This document shows, piece by piece, positions 36,300 to 44,964 of a stretch of 64,000 nucleotides of DNA. Within the stretch, counting starts at the first letter, position 1; each line of letters starts with the position of its first letter. A program made the translations under genes and the position numbers. Source of the DNA: Paenibacillus sp. USDA918EY (lineage in GTDB: Bacteria > Bacillota > Bacilli > Paenibacillales > Paenibacillaceae). The stretch is taken from assembly GCF_009870825.1 (NCBI RefSeq), contig NZ_WTWY01000018.1, positions 1 to 64,000 on the forward strand. The letters are read 5' to 3'. Under the pieces are notes generated by a model. That model saw only the letters and a list, made by a program, of their open reading frames with translations. It was not told the origin of the DNA and searched no databases.

Positions 36300-37484
36300 A
36301 TGATAAAATACGCAGCACCGTCTTTATTGTTGATGATTGTTCTTGTGGCGTTTCCGCAAATCAGCGAAACCGCCTATACGCCGTCGCTGCCCGATATTTC
36401 CGCGGCGCTCGGCGTTTCGAACAGCTCCGTTCAGTTCACCCTCAGCGTTTATTTTATCGGATTTGCGCTGGGCGTTTTCGGCTTCGGGTGGCTATCCGAC
36501 CTGATCGGGCGCAGGCCGGCCATGCTTGGCGGCCTCGTGGTCTACGGCGTCGGCAGCTTGTTATGTTTTTTTTCGGAATCCATCGCCCTGCTTCTCATCA
36601 GCCGGTTTATTCAGGCCTTCGGCGCGGCAACGGGGTCGATCATTACGCAAACGATGCTTCGTGAAAGCGTTCCGGGGGAAAAACGGCATGCGATGTTCGC
36701 TCGAATATCGGCCGTCATCGCTTTTACCCCTGCAGTCGGGCCGCTGATCGGCGGATGGATCGACCAGGCCTTCGGTTTTAGAGCCGTCTTTTTTTCGCTT
36801 GTGGCGATGAGCTGTTTGCTGTTTGTTTACGCTTTTTTGAAACTGCCTGAAACGGCGGATGTGTCCGCAAGGACGAAAGCAGCCGTTTTTCCTGTCGTGA
36901 AAAAGATGCTGTCATTGCCGCGGGTACTGGCGTTCGGAGCATTGATCGGCGGAATCAATGGGGTTTTATTCAGCTATTACGCGGAGGCTCCCTTCCTTTT
37001 TATCGAACGCTTTCGCCTTTCGCCGGGAGTTTACGGCTTTTTGGGTATCTTTGTGGCGTCGGCATCCGTCGTGGGCGCCATGATCTCCAAAAGATTGCTG
37101 CGCACTCGCGCTCCGGAAACGATCATTCATCTGGGCTGTCTCGTGATGGCGTCAGGCGCGCTTCTGTTAACGATCGCAAGCTGCTTGCCGATGCTGCCGG
37201 ACATCCTGGTCATGATCGGCATCGTCATCACGATGTTTGCCTTGTTCATCGGATCCGGAATTGCGCTGCCCAATTGCCTGAGCCTGGCGCTTGCGGATTT
37301 TAAGGACGTGATCGGGACAGCCGGCGCCGTATTCAGTTTGGGATATTATTTGCTGGTCAGCGCGGCCACATGGGGAATGAGCGTTCTTCATAACGGATCG
37401 CTGCTGACGATGCCGTTGTATTTTCTGGCCATCAGTATCGGAATGCTGCTGATCGGCTGGAAATGGATTCGAACGAACGCATAA
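36300..37484 (+). CDS. MFS multidrug exporter, Bcr/CflA type (DHA1)
   Basis: A 394-residue 12-helix drug:proton antiporter. The N-terminus FPQISETAYTPSLPDISAALG and motif A GWLSDLIGRRPAMLGG (about 61-76) are typical of the bicyclomycin/chloramphenicol exporter subgroup. The motif C region around AVIAFTPAVGPLIGGWI (about 138-154) marks it as an antiporter. The ATG at 36300 follows TAGGAGGG by about 9 bases. Transcription appears to start 165 bases upstream at its own promoter, and the leader can hide the ribosome binding site. The drug substrate is unknown. Confidence 0.9.
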   Translation: MIKYAAPSLLLMIVLVAFPQISETAYTPSLPDISAALGVSNSSVQFTLSVYFIGFALGVFGFGWLSDLIGRRPAMLGGLVVYGVGSLLCFFSESIALLLISRFIQAFGAATGSIITQTMLRESVPGEKRHAMFARISAVIAFTPAVGPLIGGWIDQAFGFRAVFFSLVAMSCLLFVYAFLKLPETADVSARTKAAVFPVVKKMLSLPRVLAFGALIGGINGVLFSYYAEAPFLFIERFRLSPGVYGFLGIFVASASVVGAMISKRLLRTRAPETIIHLGCLVMASGALLLTIASCLPMLPDILVMIGIVITMFALFIGSGIALPNCLSLALADFKDVIGTAGAVFSLGYYLLVSAATWGMSVLHNGSLLTMPLYFLAISIGMLLIGWKWIRTNA

Positions 37485-37541
37485 ATGTTGTTCCTGATAG
37501 ATGTTCGAAGGAGCGATAAACCGGGGCAATCGGGAGTATTG

Positions 37542-37584
37542 GCAGTCCAGCGCTTTAAGAAAAGCCGCTGGACTGCTTTTTTTT
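37542..37584 (+). terminator. Intrinsic terminator of the exporter gene
   Basis: An 11-bp perfect stem (arms GCAGTCCAGCG and CGCTGGACTGC, 37542-37552 and 37566-37576) is followed by eight T. Confidence 0.92.
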
Positions 37585-37640
37585 GCAGGATCAACAGTTT
37601 GTAAAACGGTACCGGATAAAGGCGTCCGTCAGCCAACTGC

Positions 37641-39194
37641 TTATGTGTAGTTTTTTTGCTGATCGGTCTTTCGTTTGCGGTACCATGGCAGCGTCGACAG
37701 CGGCGCATCCACTTCCATTTCGCAAGGTCCGGTTACCCGGCTGCCGTCCGCTCCCTCCCAGGCGCCGGAAGGAAAGAACACCCTACGGGACACAGCTCCC
37801 TTATGCAATACCGGCGCAACCAAAATATCGTCTCCCAGCATAAACTGGTCGTTTACCTCCTCATATCCTTCATCCGGAAATACGTAAGCCAGATGCCTCA
37901 TGATCGGCTCCCCGGTTGCAGCCGCAGATTTGGCAAGGGAGGCGATTTCCTCCCCCATTCGGGCGTGGAGACGCGCCGCCTCGATGCAATACTCCAAATG
38001 CTTCTCGTCCAGCACTCTCCATGGTGCGGTAGAGAATTGCATCATCGGGAATAACGCAGAGCACTGCGCGTATCGGACGAACAGCTCGGCATCGACTTCA
38101 AAATCGGGCCTGATCAAATCCCCGTATTGTCCGCCGCCGACCATGTCCGGACAGTTAAACGCATATCCCGCAAGCCCTTGCGCCAGACCGTTGGGGATTA
38201 AGCTGGCCAGGCCGTCGCGTCCCCAGCTGTGGTTTTTGTCGCTGAGCCGCTGTACCAGCGGCTGCCCTGCGCATTTCCAGCAAGCCCGGTATTCGTTGAA
38301 AGCATACCGGAGCCCGATGCGCGCCCAGGCCTCGCATTGGCCGTTTGGCGTCATCGGCAGAGCGCTGACGTCGTCCGGCCGGTAATATTGGGGATCGCCC
38401 GCATCCAATTTAAAACCGTCCACCCCGTAGGCGTCGATAAGCCGGTCCAACTCGCCGGCAAACCAGTTCACCGCATCCGGATTCGATCCGTCCAAAACGG
38501 CGCTGTACCCGTTCCACCATTCGCGGATGACCGGACTGCCCGATGTGTCCCGCAGCAAACAGCCCCGTTCCCGAAGCCCGCGGAACACCTCCCCGTCCGG
38601 ACTGATGAATGGGCAAACCCATAGCATGACGCGAAATCCGAGTTCATGCAGCCGATCGATCATCCGTGCCGGGTCCGGGAATCGCCCGGGATGAAATCGA
38701 AGCGTGCCGTAGTCTTCGTGCCAATTGTCGTCGATCATCAAAATGCCCGGCGGCAGCCCATGGGCGAGGATCGCTTCGGCATAGGCGAGAACTTTTTCCT
38801 GTGTGGGCTCGTAGCTCATTTCCATCCAGGTGTTGTACTGGGGAACGCTGAAAAATCGCAAATCCGGATGCGTGCCGGTTGGCGGGAAATGCGTCCGGGA
38901 AGCCCGAAGGAACGCATCGCGCAGATTTTCCCCTTCGGTTCCGATCGTAATGTCCGCCTGGGCAGCTTCAATAACCAATCGGCCGCCGGCAAAAGAATAA
39001 CGGAAAGGCTCCTCCGACCAAACATACCTCCCTTTGTTGGACAGCAGAAGCGGGCTCCCCTGATTGTAGGCTAGATCCCCGGACAGATCGCGTGCATGGC
39101 GTTCCCTGAAAGGCATCAGCGTTCCGTCTTGGACCACCCCGCCCCACCAGCATTCGCCAGGCAATAATGGAATCGTCATCTTTTCGTTATACAT
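37641..39194 (-). CDS. Glycoside hydrolase family 31 (alpha-glycosidase type)
   Basis: A 517-residue cytoplasmic retaining glycosidase. The GH31 nucleophile lies in DGFKLDAGD (D264), and the acid/base candidate in RLSDKNHSW (D319), with the usual upstream GILMIDDNWHEDYG. At 517 residues it is shorter than the 650-800 residue alpha-glucosidases and xylosidases and seems to lack an extended C-terminal beta region. It is therefore a compact member. Specificity (glucoside, galactoside, xyloside or other) is not readable. The ATG at 39194 follows GGGGAGGAG. No signal peptide is present, so it should act on imported oligosaccharides. Confidence 0.85.
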   Translation of the reverse strand: MYNEKMTIPLLPGECWWGGVVQDGTLMPFRERHARDLSGDLAYNQGSPLLLSNKGRYVWSEEPFRYSFAGGRLVIEAAQADITIGTEGENLRDAFLRASRTHFPPTGTHPDLRFFSVPQYNTWMEMSYEPTQEKVLAYAEAILAHGLPPGILMIDDNWHEDYGTLRFHPGRFPDPARMIDRLHELGFRVMLWVCPFISPDGEVFRGLRERGCLLRDTSGSPVIREWWNGYSAVLDGSNPDAVNWFAGELDRLIDAYGVDGFKLDAGDPQYYRPDDVSALPMTPNGQCEAWARIGLRYAFNEYRACWKCAGQPLVQRLSDKNHSWGRDGLASLIPNGLAQGLAGYAFNCPDMVGGGQYGDLIRPDFEVDAELFVRYAQCSALFPMMQFSTAPWRVLDEKHLEYCIEAARLHARMGEEIASLAKSAAATGEPIMRHLAYVFPDEGYEEVNDQFMLGDDILVAPVLHKGAVSRRVFFPSGAWEGADGSRVTGPCEMEVDAPLSTLPWYRKRKTDQQKNYT

Positions 39195-39320
39195 GGCTTC
39201 TCCTCCCCATTTCGGCCGAGACACAGGATGCGTTCTTGGCTTTTTTTCAATGAAAACCCTAAAATTACGCGATACCGACTGCGTTGCATAAAGCGGTGTG
39301 AAACCTCAGCCTCCCGGCAT

Positions 39321-40454
39321 CTACAAGCTTTTGTCGATAGGAAAAGAAAGCCCCGACCATGCTTTGCGCGAGGTCCATTCCTGATCCGGATCGCGCCAAA
39401 ACGGAGACTCCGCAGGCAGACCCAGCGGCAAAAAGACCAAGGAACATAGATACACGCTTCCTGCCGATATGTATAATTCTCCGATTTCCGGCTGGTCCCC
39501 GCAAAAGCCGATGCTGAGCCATCCCCGGTCGTCGTAAAAACCGGGAGCTTCCGCCATCCGTTTGATTACGGCAGTCAATGCGCAGCGCACTTGAGGCGGG
39601 GCCAGTTGTTCGGGGAGGTCTTCCCGAAGCGCCATTTGGCTTAAAGGCTGAAATGCGCCGAAGCGGTATGCAAGAGAGCGGCCGATCGGGGGAAACGTGC
39701 CTTCGGGAGAAATGAGCCGTTCCTGAATCGCCGCATACCGTTTCGCCCTTTGAAGGACGACCGGACGGCTGGCGGCCCAATCTTGATACTGATCGCCGAC
39801 CGTATCCAAAATGTCGATCAGCATCGGTTGGATGACGAATCCGTTGTAATAATCCCAGGCAAACTCTTCCCCGTCCGAATACATCCCGTCGCCAAAATAC
39901 CATTTTTCATGCTGCTTTAAAGCAAAATCGATCCGCATCGGGTCCCACTGTTCGCCGATCCGGAACAAACATGCTTCCACGGTCGCCGCGAACAGCAGCC
40001 AATTGCTGTAAAAAGGCCTTACCCTCCGCAGCGTATACAGCGCATTCGCGACGTTTTTCTTGACCCTTGCATCCAGCTTATCCCATAGTTCGGTCGGGGC
40101 GCGAAGAATCGCCTGCGCGAGAAAGGCCATATCGACAAGCGGCTGCTCCCCTTGAGTGAGGTTCACGCAGTCTGGGGAGTCCGGGTCCGTCCCGGCATCG
40201 ATCGCCCGCCTTGCCAGCTCGGCATACCGTTCGCGTAGTTCTCCTTCCTCTCCGCTCCGTCCGCCCGTTTCCAACCAAGGCGCCATGCCGGTCAGCAACC
40301 TTCCCAAAGCCTCAAGATGCATGTATGGAATCCGCGACGGGTCCCCTTTGACCGGCATCGATGCTTTCAAGCGCTTTTCGGAAAGCGCATTCAAAACGGG
40401 CTCCGCAATGCGGCTCATCGTATCGATCCAATACCTTCTGCTATCCGTTACCAT
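39321..40454 (-). CDS. DUF2264 domain protein, probable carbohydrate-active enzyme
   Basis: A 377-residue soluble protein matching the DUF2264 family (YMHLEALGRLLTGMAPWLE at the N-terminus and FAWDYYNGFVIQPMLIDIL in the middle). These are expected to be alpha/alpha-barrel proteins. They occur in polysaccharide utilisation loci, but I cannot assign an activity. It precedes the GH31 gene by about 125 bases on the same strand, so joint expression is likely. The ATG at 40454 was chosen on the GAGGTGG site 11 bases upstream; the frame is open for another 17 codons. Confidence 0.75.
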   Translation of the reverse strand: MVTDSRRYWIDTMSRIAEPVLNALSEKRLKASMPVKGDPSRIPYMHLEALGRLLTGMAPWLETGGRSGEEGELRERYAELARRAIDAGTDPDSPDCVNLTQGEQPLVDMAFLAQAILRAPTELWDKLDARVKKNVANALYTLRRVRPFYSNWLLFAATVEACLFRIGEQWDPMRIDFALKQHEKWYFGDGMYSDGEEFAWDYYNGFVIQPMLIDILDTVGDQYQDWAASRPVVLQRAKRYAAIQERLISPEGTFPPIGRSLAYRFGAFQPLSQMALREDLPEQLAPPQVRCALTAVIKRMAEAPGFYDDRGWLSIGFCGDQPEIGELYISAGSVYLCSLVFLPLGLPAESPFWRDPDQEWTSRKAWSGLSFPIDKSL

Positions 40455-40593
40455 GATCAATCGCCCACCTCTTTTTTCGTCGAAGATGTATTTCAACAAA
40501 ATCAAGCCATAACGAGCTTCCTAAACCTTTTCTTCGCGTTCCGCACATTTCCTTTTCGTTTCTTCAAATAATTCGACAACTTTCTTCCCGCAG

Positions 40594-40632
40594 AAAAAAA
40601 GCCCTTGCCGGCATGATCCGGCCAAGGGCTTT
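40594..40632 (-). terminator. Terminator of sspH
   Basis: The minus-strand hairpin GCCCTTGGCCGG/CCGGCAAGGGC is followed by seven T (40600-40594). It is near-symmetrical, and on the plus strand ends in TTTT. Confidence 0.85.
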
Positions 40633-40741
40633 TAGCGATAACATGGTCACCTTCATAACGCGCAGCTATTGAAAAAGGAACGTTCCCGATCGAGATAGGC
40701 ATATGAACAAACACGACGCCGACTGCATCCGCATGTGCCGA

Positions 40742-40936
40742 TTATTCCAACGCTCCATCCTGCTCCGATAACGAATACAAAGGCACTTCCCGTTCATCTT
40801 GCGGATTACCCAACGGGTAAATGCGGGCGGTTTCGTTTTGCTCGTCGACATGTTGAATGTAGATCGGCGTCCCGTCGCACATGACGTTGGCCATGACCGG
40901 GGACGATGCGATTTCCTTTGCCCTTTGTACATTCAT
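40742..40936 (-). CDS. sspH: Small acid-soluble spore protein, H type
   Basis: A 64-residue spore-core protein. MNVQRAKEIASSP, PIYIQHVDEQ and TARIYPL match the H-type SASP family of Bacillus closely. H-type proteins are minor spore components and are not the DNA-saturating alpha/beta type. AAGGAGG lies 9 bases before the ATG, and a sigma-G-like promoter lies at 40972-41002. The gene forms its own unit with a strong terminator, yet sits between sugar-processing genes with no functional link. Confidence 0.92.
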   Translation of the reverse strand: MNVQRAKEIASSPVMANVMCDGTPIYIQHVDEQNETARIYPLGNPQDEREVPLYSLSEQDGALE

Positions 40937-40971
40937 GCGAAAAGGCCTCCTTGATTGATAGGTTCGCCTTT

Positions 40972-41002
40972 TACTATGCGCAAAGCAAATATTGGCTATT
41001 CG
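40972..41002 (-). promoter_or_regulatory. Sigma-G-like promoter of sspH
   Basis: On the minus strand, CGAATA is 18 bp from CATAGTA, close to the forespore consensus. It overlaps the end of the upstream discoidin-like gene. Confidence 0.6.
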
Positions 41003-41799
41003 CTTTTCGCCGCCTCGCGGCCGAAAACCTCGAACTGGCTCAGCGCCGGGAACGGCGAGGGTTCATTCGATTGGACCAGATCCTTCAGCGTAACCCACTC
41101 CACTTTTCGAGGTTCCAGGACGATGATCTGCTTCCGGTCGGTTTTGACCAGGTCTGCAACATGTTGGCTCCCGTCCGAAAAAACCAGCGTAACCCGTTCC
41201 CAATAATTATCATGCGGAAAATCCGCCCGGATCGTGATCGCCACTTTGTCGATGTCGACCGTTCTGCCAAAATGGACCGTAATCTCCGCATCCTTCCGCT
41301 GGTTGATTCCCCAAGACTCAAAAGGCCACTTTCCGTGGGAATAATTCATGCTGTTGCCGTTGATCGCGTTCCGTGCGGCAAAAACGGATTCGCCCCGGGT
41401 TTCCACGTTTGCGCTCGCATGGGGAAAGCAGGAGTGGTTATCATGATGGTCATAGGCATTCAGCGCCACGTTTTTGTATGCGTTGATTTCATCCTCCGCC
41501 GCCAGTCGCGCGTTCAGCGCATGCAGCTCGCCGGAAAACGCTTTCGGGGAATAGGAAAACTTTTTCTCGCCGAACGGAACGGGAAAGCGGAATTCATGCT
41601 CCTTTAAATAGATAAAGGCCGGGCCTATGGCATCGTCAAGTTGCATAATCAAATATACGTTTTTTGATTCGCTTTTTAAAACAATTTCGTCCCCCGGCTG
41701 ATAGTTGCCGGAATAAACGAGCTGGACCTGTCCATCATCGGTGACGGCCGCTTTTACGGTTCCGTCGCTGTCTAAAACTTCAAGCGTGATACGATCCAA
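40996..41799 (-). CDS. Hypothetical protein with C-terminal discoidin-like domain
   Basis: A 267-residue protein without signal peptide. The C-terminal half (about 120-260) looks like an F5/8 type C (discoidin) carbohydrate-binding fold (NVALNAYDHHDNHSCFPHAS, later AEITVHFGRTVDIDKVAITIRA). The N-terminal half is beta-rich and unrecognised. The TTG at 41799 is proposed as start because GGGAGG lies 7 bases upstream; ATG codons at 41820 and 41814 would place that site within the gene. It lies about 80 bases after the GH127 gene on the same strand and is probably co-transcribed. Confidence 0.65.
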   Translation of the reverse strand: MDRITLEVLDSDGTVKAAVTDDGQVQLVYSGNYQPGDEIVLKSESKNVYLIMQLDDAIGPAFIYLKEHEFRFPVPFGEKKFSYSPKAFSGELHALNARLAAEDEINAYKNVALNAYDHHDNHSCFPHASANVETRGESVFAARNAINGNSMNYSHGKWPFESWGINQRKDAEITVHFGRTVDIDKVAITIRADFPHDNYWERVTLVFSDGSQHVADLVKTDRKQIIVLEPRKVEWVTLKDLVQSNEPSPFPALSQFEVFGREAAKSE

Positions 41800-41877
41800 T
41801 TGGCATCCTCCCATCTGCATGTCAATGTCATACTTTACCACAATAACATATCTTGCTGAAACAAGGTATCAACAAAA

Positions 41878-43770
41878 TTACAGGCACCGGTTTCGGTTTC
41901 CGGCAGGCTTTCGGGGTCCGATCAGCGGAAATTCTCCGATTCTTAAACGGGCGCACCCATAAGGAATCAGCTGAAGTTCCGTCGCCGGCTGGCCGGCACA
42001 GTCAGGGTTCATCGGCGGTGCGCCGGCATTGTTCCCCTCCATCTTCCAGTCTTTGATCAGCTTGCCGAATGCCGTGATCCGCACGGGCGCACCGTCCCGG
42101 GAAAAAGGCTGCACGGGAATTTCCGATTCCGCGACCTCAAACCCCGTGTCGGACAGCAATCCGTATTTCCATGCGGAACCCGGATACACTTCCCAGTCAT
42201 GGAACCTTTCGCGCCGCTGGATCATCTGCCAGTTTTCCTTGATCGGCAGCACGTAGACAAGCGGTCCGCGCTCCACGCTGACCGCGTATTGGTTGCGGGA
42301 AAAGGTCCTGACCGTCATTGGCAGCTCAAGATTGATGACATCCCCGTCGCGCCATTCCCGCTCCAGGCGTGCGTAACCGTTTTGAACTTGAATGTCCACC
42401 CTGCCTTGATTGACGGTGACCTCAGGCCGGTCGCACCAAACAGGAATGCGCAGCGAAACGGCAAAGGTGTCCGGACGCTCCAAATGGATATCTATTCTTA
42501 CTTGCTCGCGGAACGGATAATCGCCGGTTACGGTAAGTTTGGCGGCCGTTCCGCCGCCGACGCTCGCTTCAACGGTACAAGGCGCATAGGAGACGGCTGC
42601 AAGCCCGCCTTTTTGATCGCTCATCCACAAGTGCGAGGCATATTTCGGCCAGCCTTGATGCATATTTGCTGTACAGCAGCCAAAATTCGGCTCCAGGCCG
42701 AAAATGTTCGCATCCGGCCCGTTCACCCAGCTGCGCGGGGCCACGTTGCATAAAATCTGGTTTACCTGCTGGTCGTATTGGTGAGCGCTCCAATCGGGAG
42801 CGATCCCCGCAGGCAGCGCATTAAACGCCACCTTTTCAAGGATATCCCCGAATCGTCCTTCGCCGAAAATCCGGGTCAGCTGCTCCATCGAAAACATGTA
42901 TTCGACTACGGCGCACAGCTCCACGCCTTGACTCGGATGCGTTCCCGAAAGAAACTCGTCGCCGGAAAACATGCCGTGAGCCTGACCGTGATACGTCATC
43001 AGCGAGTCGATACCGCGATGAACCGCGTCGCGTTCGAACGCATCCCCGGTCAACTCATAAAGAACGCCGGGTGTCTTGATGCCCATCGCTACGTTGACGA
43101 CGTGGGTTGTCCAGTCAAATGTATCCACTTTGCGCCAAAACGGAAAGTCGTGAAAAATATCGGTCCAATCCGTCGTCTGGCTTGCAACGATGTCCGCCAA
43201 TTCCAGCAGAAAGCTATCCTGCGTTCGCTTATAAAGCCAGATTATGCTTAGAAGCATCTCCGCGCCGCGTGCTTTGGCCCATCCCTGAAGCGGTTGTTCC
43301 CCGATCACGCGATGGACGCAACCAAAAAATCGGGTCAAAAGTGGAACCACCCGTTCATCCCCGGTCACTTCTCCATATTGCACGATGACCTTTAACATAA
43401 TCATCAAATGCCACCAATCCTGGGATTTGTCGACGTCGTGATTCGGCGTTTCGATCCGCTCAGGTCCAAAACTTCCGTCATCTCTTTGGTTCGCCAGCGT
43501 CCATTCCACCCATTTCTTCGCTTTGGCAATCAGTTCCCCGTCTTCGAGCAAATAAGCCAAGGGCAGCAGACCGTCCACATAATACGGCCCCCGTTCCCAG
43601 CTTTCTCCTTTGCCTCCGATCCAGCCGTTATCCGGTCCCACGTCCGGCCAATGCTCCTCCAGGTGTCCGGTTAACCCGTCGGCTTGGATGCGAAGCTGAT
43701 CCTTCAACCAGCCCATCGGTTTAATCGCTCCAAGCGGCAAATCGTCAAATGCAGTTTCGAACAATTTCAC
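41878..43770 (-). CDS. Glycoside hydrolase family 127-like (DUF1680), beta-L-arabinofuranosidase type
   Basis: A 630-residue cytoplasmic protein with an alpha/alpha barrel followed by beta domains. The family's vicinal cysteines are visible in NFGCCTANMHQGW (C365, C366), and a candidate acid/base glutamate lies in GVELCAVVEYM. In characterised members a zinc-bound cysteine is the nucleophile. The GTG at 43770 follows AGGGGAGCGGG and begins at KLFETAFDDLPLGAI, the normal N-terminus, although the frame stays open another 62 codons. It probably removes arabinofuranose or a related sugar from imported oligosaccharides, under the divergent AraC regulator. Confidence 0.82.
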   Translation of the reverse strand: MKLFETAFDDLPLGAIKPMGWLKDQLRIQADGLTGHLEEHWPDVGPDNGWIGGKGESWERGPYYVDGLLPLAYLLEDGELIAKAKKWVEWTLANQRDDGSFGPERIETPNHDVDKSQDWWHLMIMLKVIVQYGEVTGDERVVPLLTRFFGCVHRVIGEQPLQGWAKARGAEMLLSIIWLYKRTQDSFLLELADIVASQTTDWTDIFHDFPFWRKVDTFDWTTHVVNVAMGIKTPGVLYELTGDAFERDAVHRGIDSLMTYHGQAHGMFSGDEFLSGTHPSQGVELCAVVEYMFSMEQLTRIFGEGRFGDILEKVAFNALPAGIAPDWSAHQYDQQVNQILCNVAPRSWVNGPDANIFGLEPNFGCCTANMHQGWPKYASHLWMSDQKGGLAAVSYAPCTVEASVGGGTAAKLTVTGDYPFREQVRIDIHLERPDTFAVSLRIPVWCDRPEVTVNQGRVDIQVQNGYARLEREWRDGDVINLELPMTVRTFSRNQYAVSVERGPLVYVLPIKENWQMIQRRERFHDWEVYPGSAWKYGLLSDTGFEVAESEIPVQPFSRDGAPVRITAFGKLIKDWKMEGNNAGAPPMNPDCAGQPATELQLIPYGCARLRIGEFPLIGPRKPAGNRNRCL

Positions 43771-43863
43771 GTTTCCCGCTCCCCTTCCATTCGATTTTGG
43801 CATAAACGCCGTTGCTTCTTTCGAAATATAACATGATCGTTCGGCGGTTTCGATAACCGAAAA

Positions 43864-43892
43864 CAACCTGTTTTTATCCGATCGCAACCTGT
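43864..43892 (+). promoter_or_regulatory. Candidate AraC operator: direct repeat spaced two helical turns
   Basis: CAACCTGT occurs at 43864-43871 and again at 43885-43892, exactly 21 bp apart, in the intergenic region between the divergent GH127 and AraC genes. TGGCATCC is also repeated, at 43894-43901 and 43911-43918. AraC proteins typically bind direct half-sites on one face of the helix. Confidence 0.5.
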
Positions 43893-43909
43893 ATGGCATC
43901 CTTCGCTTA

Positions 43910-43938
43910 TTGGCATCCCTCCGTATTCTCGTTATGAT
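43910..43938 (+). promoter_or_regulatory. Sigma-A promoter of the AraC gene
   Basis: TTGGCA (43910-43915) is 17 bp from TATGAT (43933-43938). The direct repeats lie immediately upstream, and one copy of TGGCATCC overlaps the -35 box. Confidence 0.55.
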
Positions 43939-43972
43939 AATAGCAATAAAAGCCAAAGGAAGGAGGAGAGCA

Positions 43973-44827
43973 ATGTTCCATTTCGTATCTCCGCCCCTCC
44001 CCCACTACGTTTCGTGCGGGGAAGACACGTATCCTCCCGGCGGAACCCATCCGGACCGGAGCGGCATCGGCGTTTTCGACCTTCTTGTGGTAACCAGTGG
44101 ATGCTTGTATCTGGAGGAGGAGGGCAGCCCCTTGCATATTGCGTCCGGACATTACGGGATTCTGCGCCCGGACCGGTCGCACAGAACCGCAGAGCCTTGC
44201 CGGACCGAAACCCATTTTTATTGGCTTCACTTCCATACGCTCGGAAGCTGGAACGCCTCATCGGATGGGGCATCCTATTGGGCGGAACCGGAGGATACCC
44301 CTTATGCCCGGATCGAGAAATTTTCGATTTACATTCCGCGGACGGGAAAGCTGGAGCCGACCGGGCCGGCCGGATCGGCGGTACGCCGCATCATGCTCCT
44401 GAATGCGGAGCAATCCGCAAAAGCGCGCTGGGATCGGCAAATCCTTTTGCAGGATCTGCTGTCCGCGCTTCAATATCAAGGAGGCGAATACGCGGAAAGC
44501 CCCCATGTTCGCGTCGCGGAACGGGCGGGCGAATTTCTTCGCCGCCATTATAAGGAACATATCAGCTATCAAATGTTATCCGAGTCGCTTCATTTCCACC
44601 CCAACTACATTTCGTTATGTATGAAAAAAACGTTTGACTGCACCCCATTGGAATATTTGACGAGATACCGGATCGAGCAGGCAAAACGAATGCTCATTCA
44701 TACGGATGAACCGATCGGCCGGATCGCGGAGCTTGCCGGCTTCAGGTCCTTTCCTTATTTCGTGAGATGTTTTGCCCGAAATGCGGGACAACCCCCGAAT
44801 TCCTTCCGAAAGCTTTTCAGAAAATAA
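43973..44827 (+). CDS. AraC-family transcriptional regulator with cupin sensor
   Basis: A 284-residue cytoplasmic regulator. The N-terminal beta-barrel (about 10-150, with VVTSGCLYLEEEG and HYGILRPDRSH) is a cupin-like sugar sensor. The C-terminal pair of helix-turn-helix motifs includes QMLSESLHFHPNYISLCMKK and IGRIAELAGFRSFPYFVRCF. The ATG at 43973 follows GGAAGGAGGAG. It is divergent from the GH127 gene and adjacent to a YdjC-like deacetylase gene, so it probably controls this sugar cluster, perhaps through the CAACCTGT repeats. Confidence 0.87.
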   Translation: MFHFVSPPLPHYVSCGEDTYPPGGTHPDRSGIGVFDLLVVTSGCLYLEEEGSPLHIASGHYGILRPDRSHRTAEPCRTETHFYWLHFHTLGSWNASSDGASYWAEPEDTPYARIEKFSIYIPRTGKLEPTGPAGSAVRRIMLLNAEQSAKARWDRQILLQDLLSALQYQGGEYAESPHVRVAERAGEFLRRHYKEHISYQMLSESLHFHPNYISLCMKKTFDCTPLEYLTRYRIEQAKRMLIHTDEPIGRIAELAGFRSFPYFVRCFARNAGQPPNSFRKLFRK

Positions 44828-44964
44828 TAGGCACGACACGGATGAAATGGGTTCGATAATAGGCCTCCGTCCGTTTCACCTTTTCCGATGCGGATTAGAC
44901 TAAATCAACAGACATATACCTCATGCAAATGATCCGTATTTTTTATGGTCAGGGGGAATCTCCA

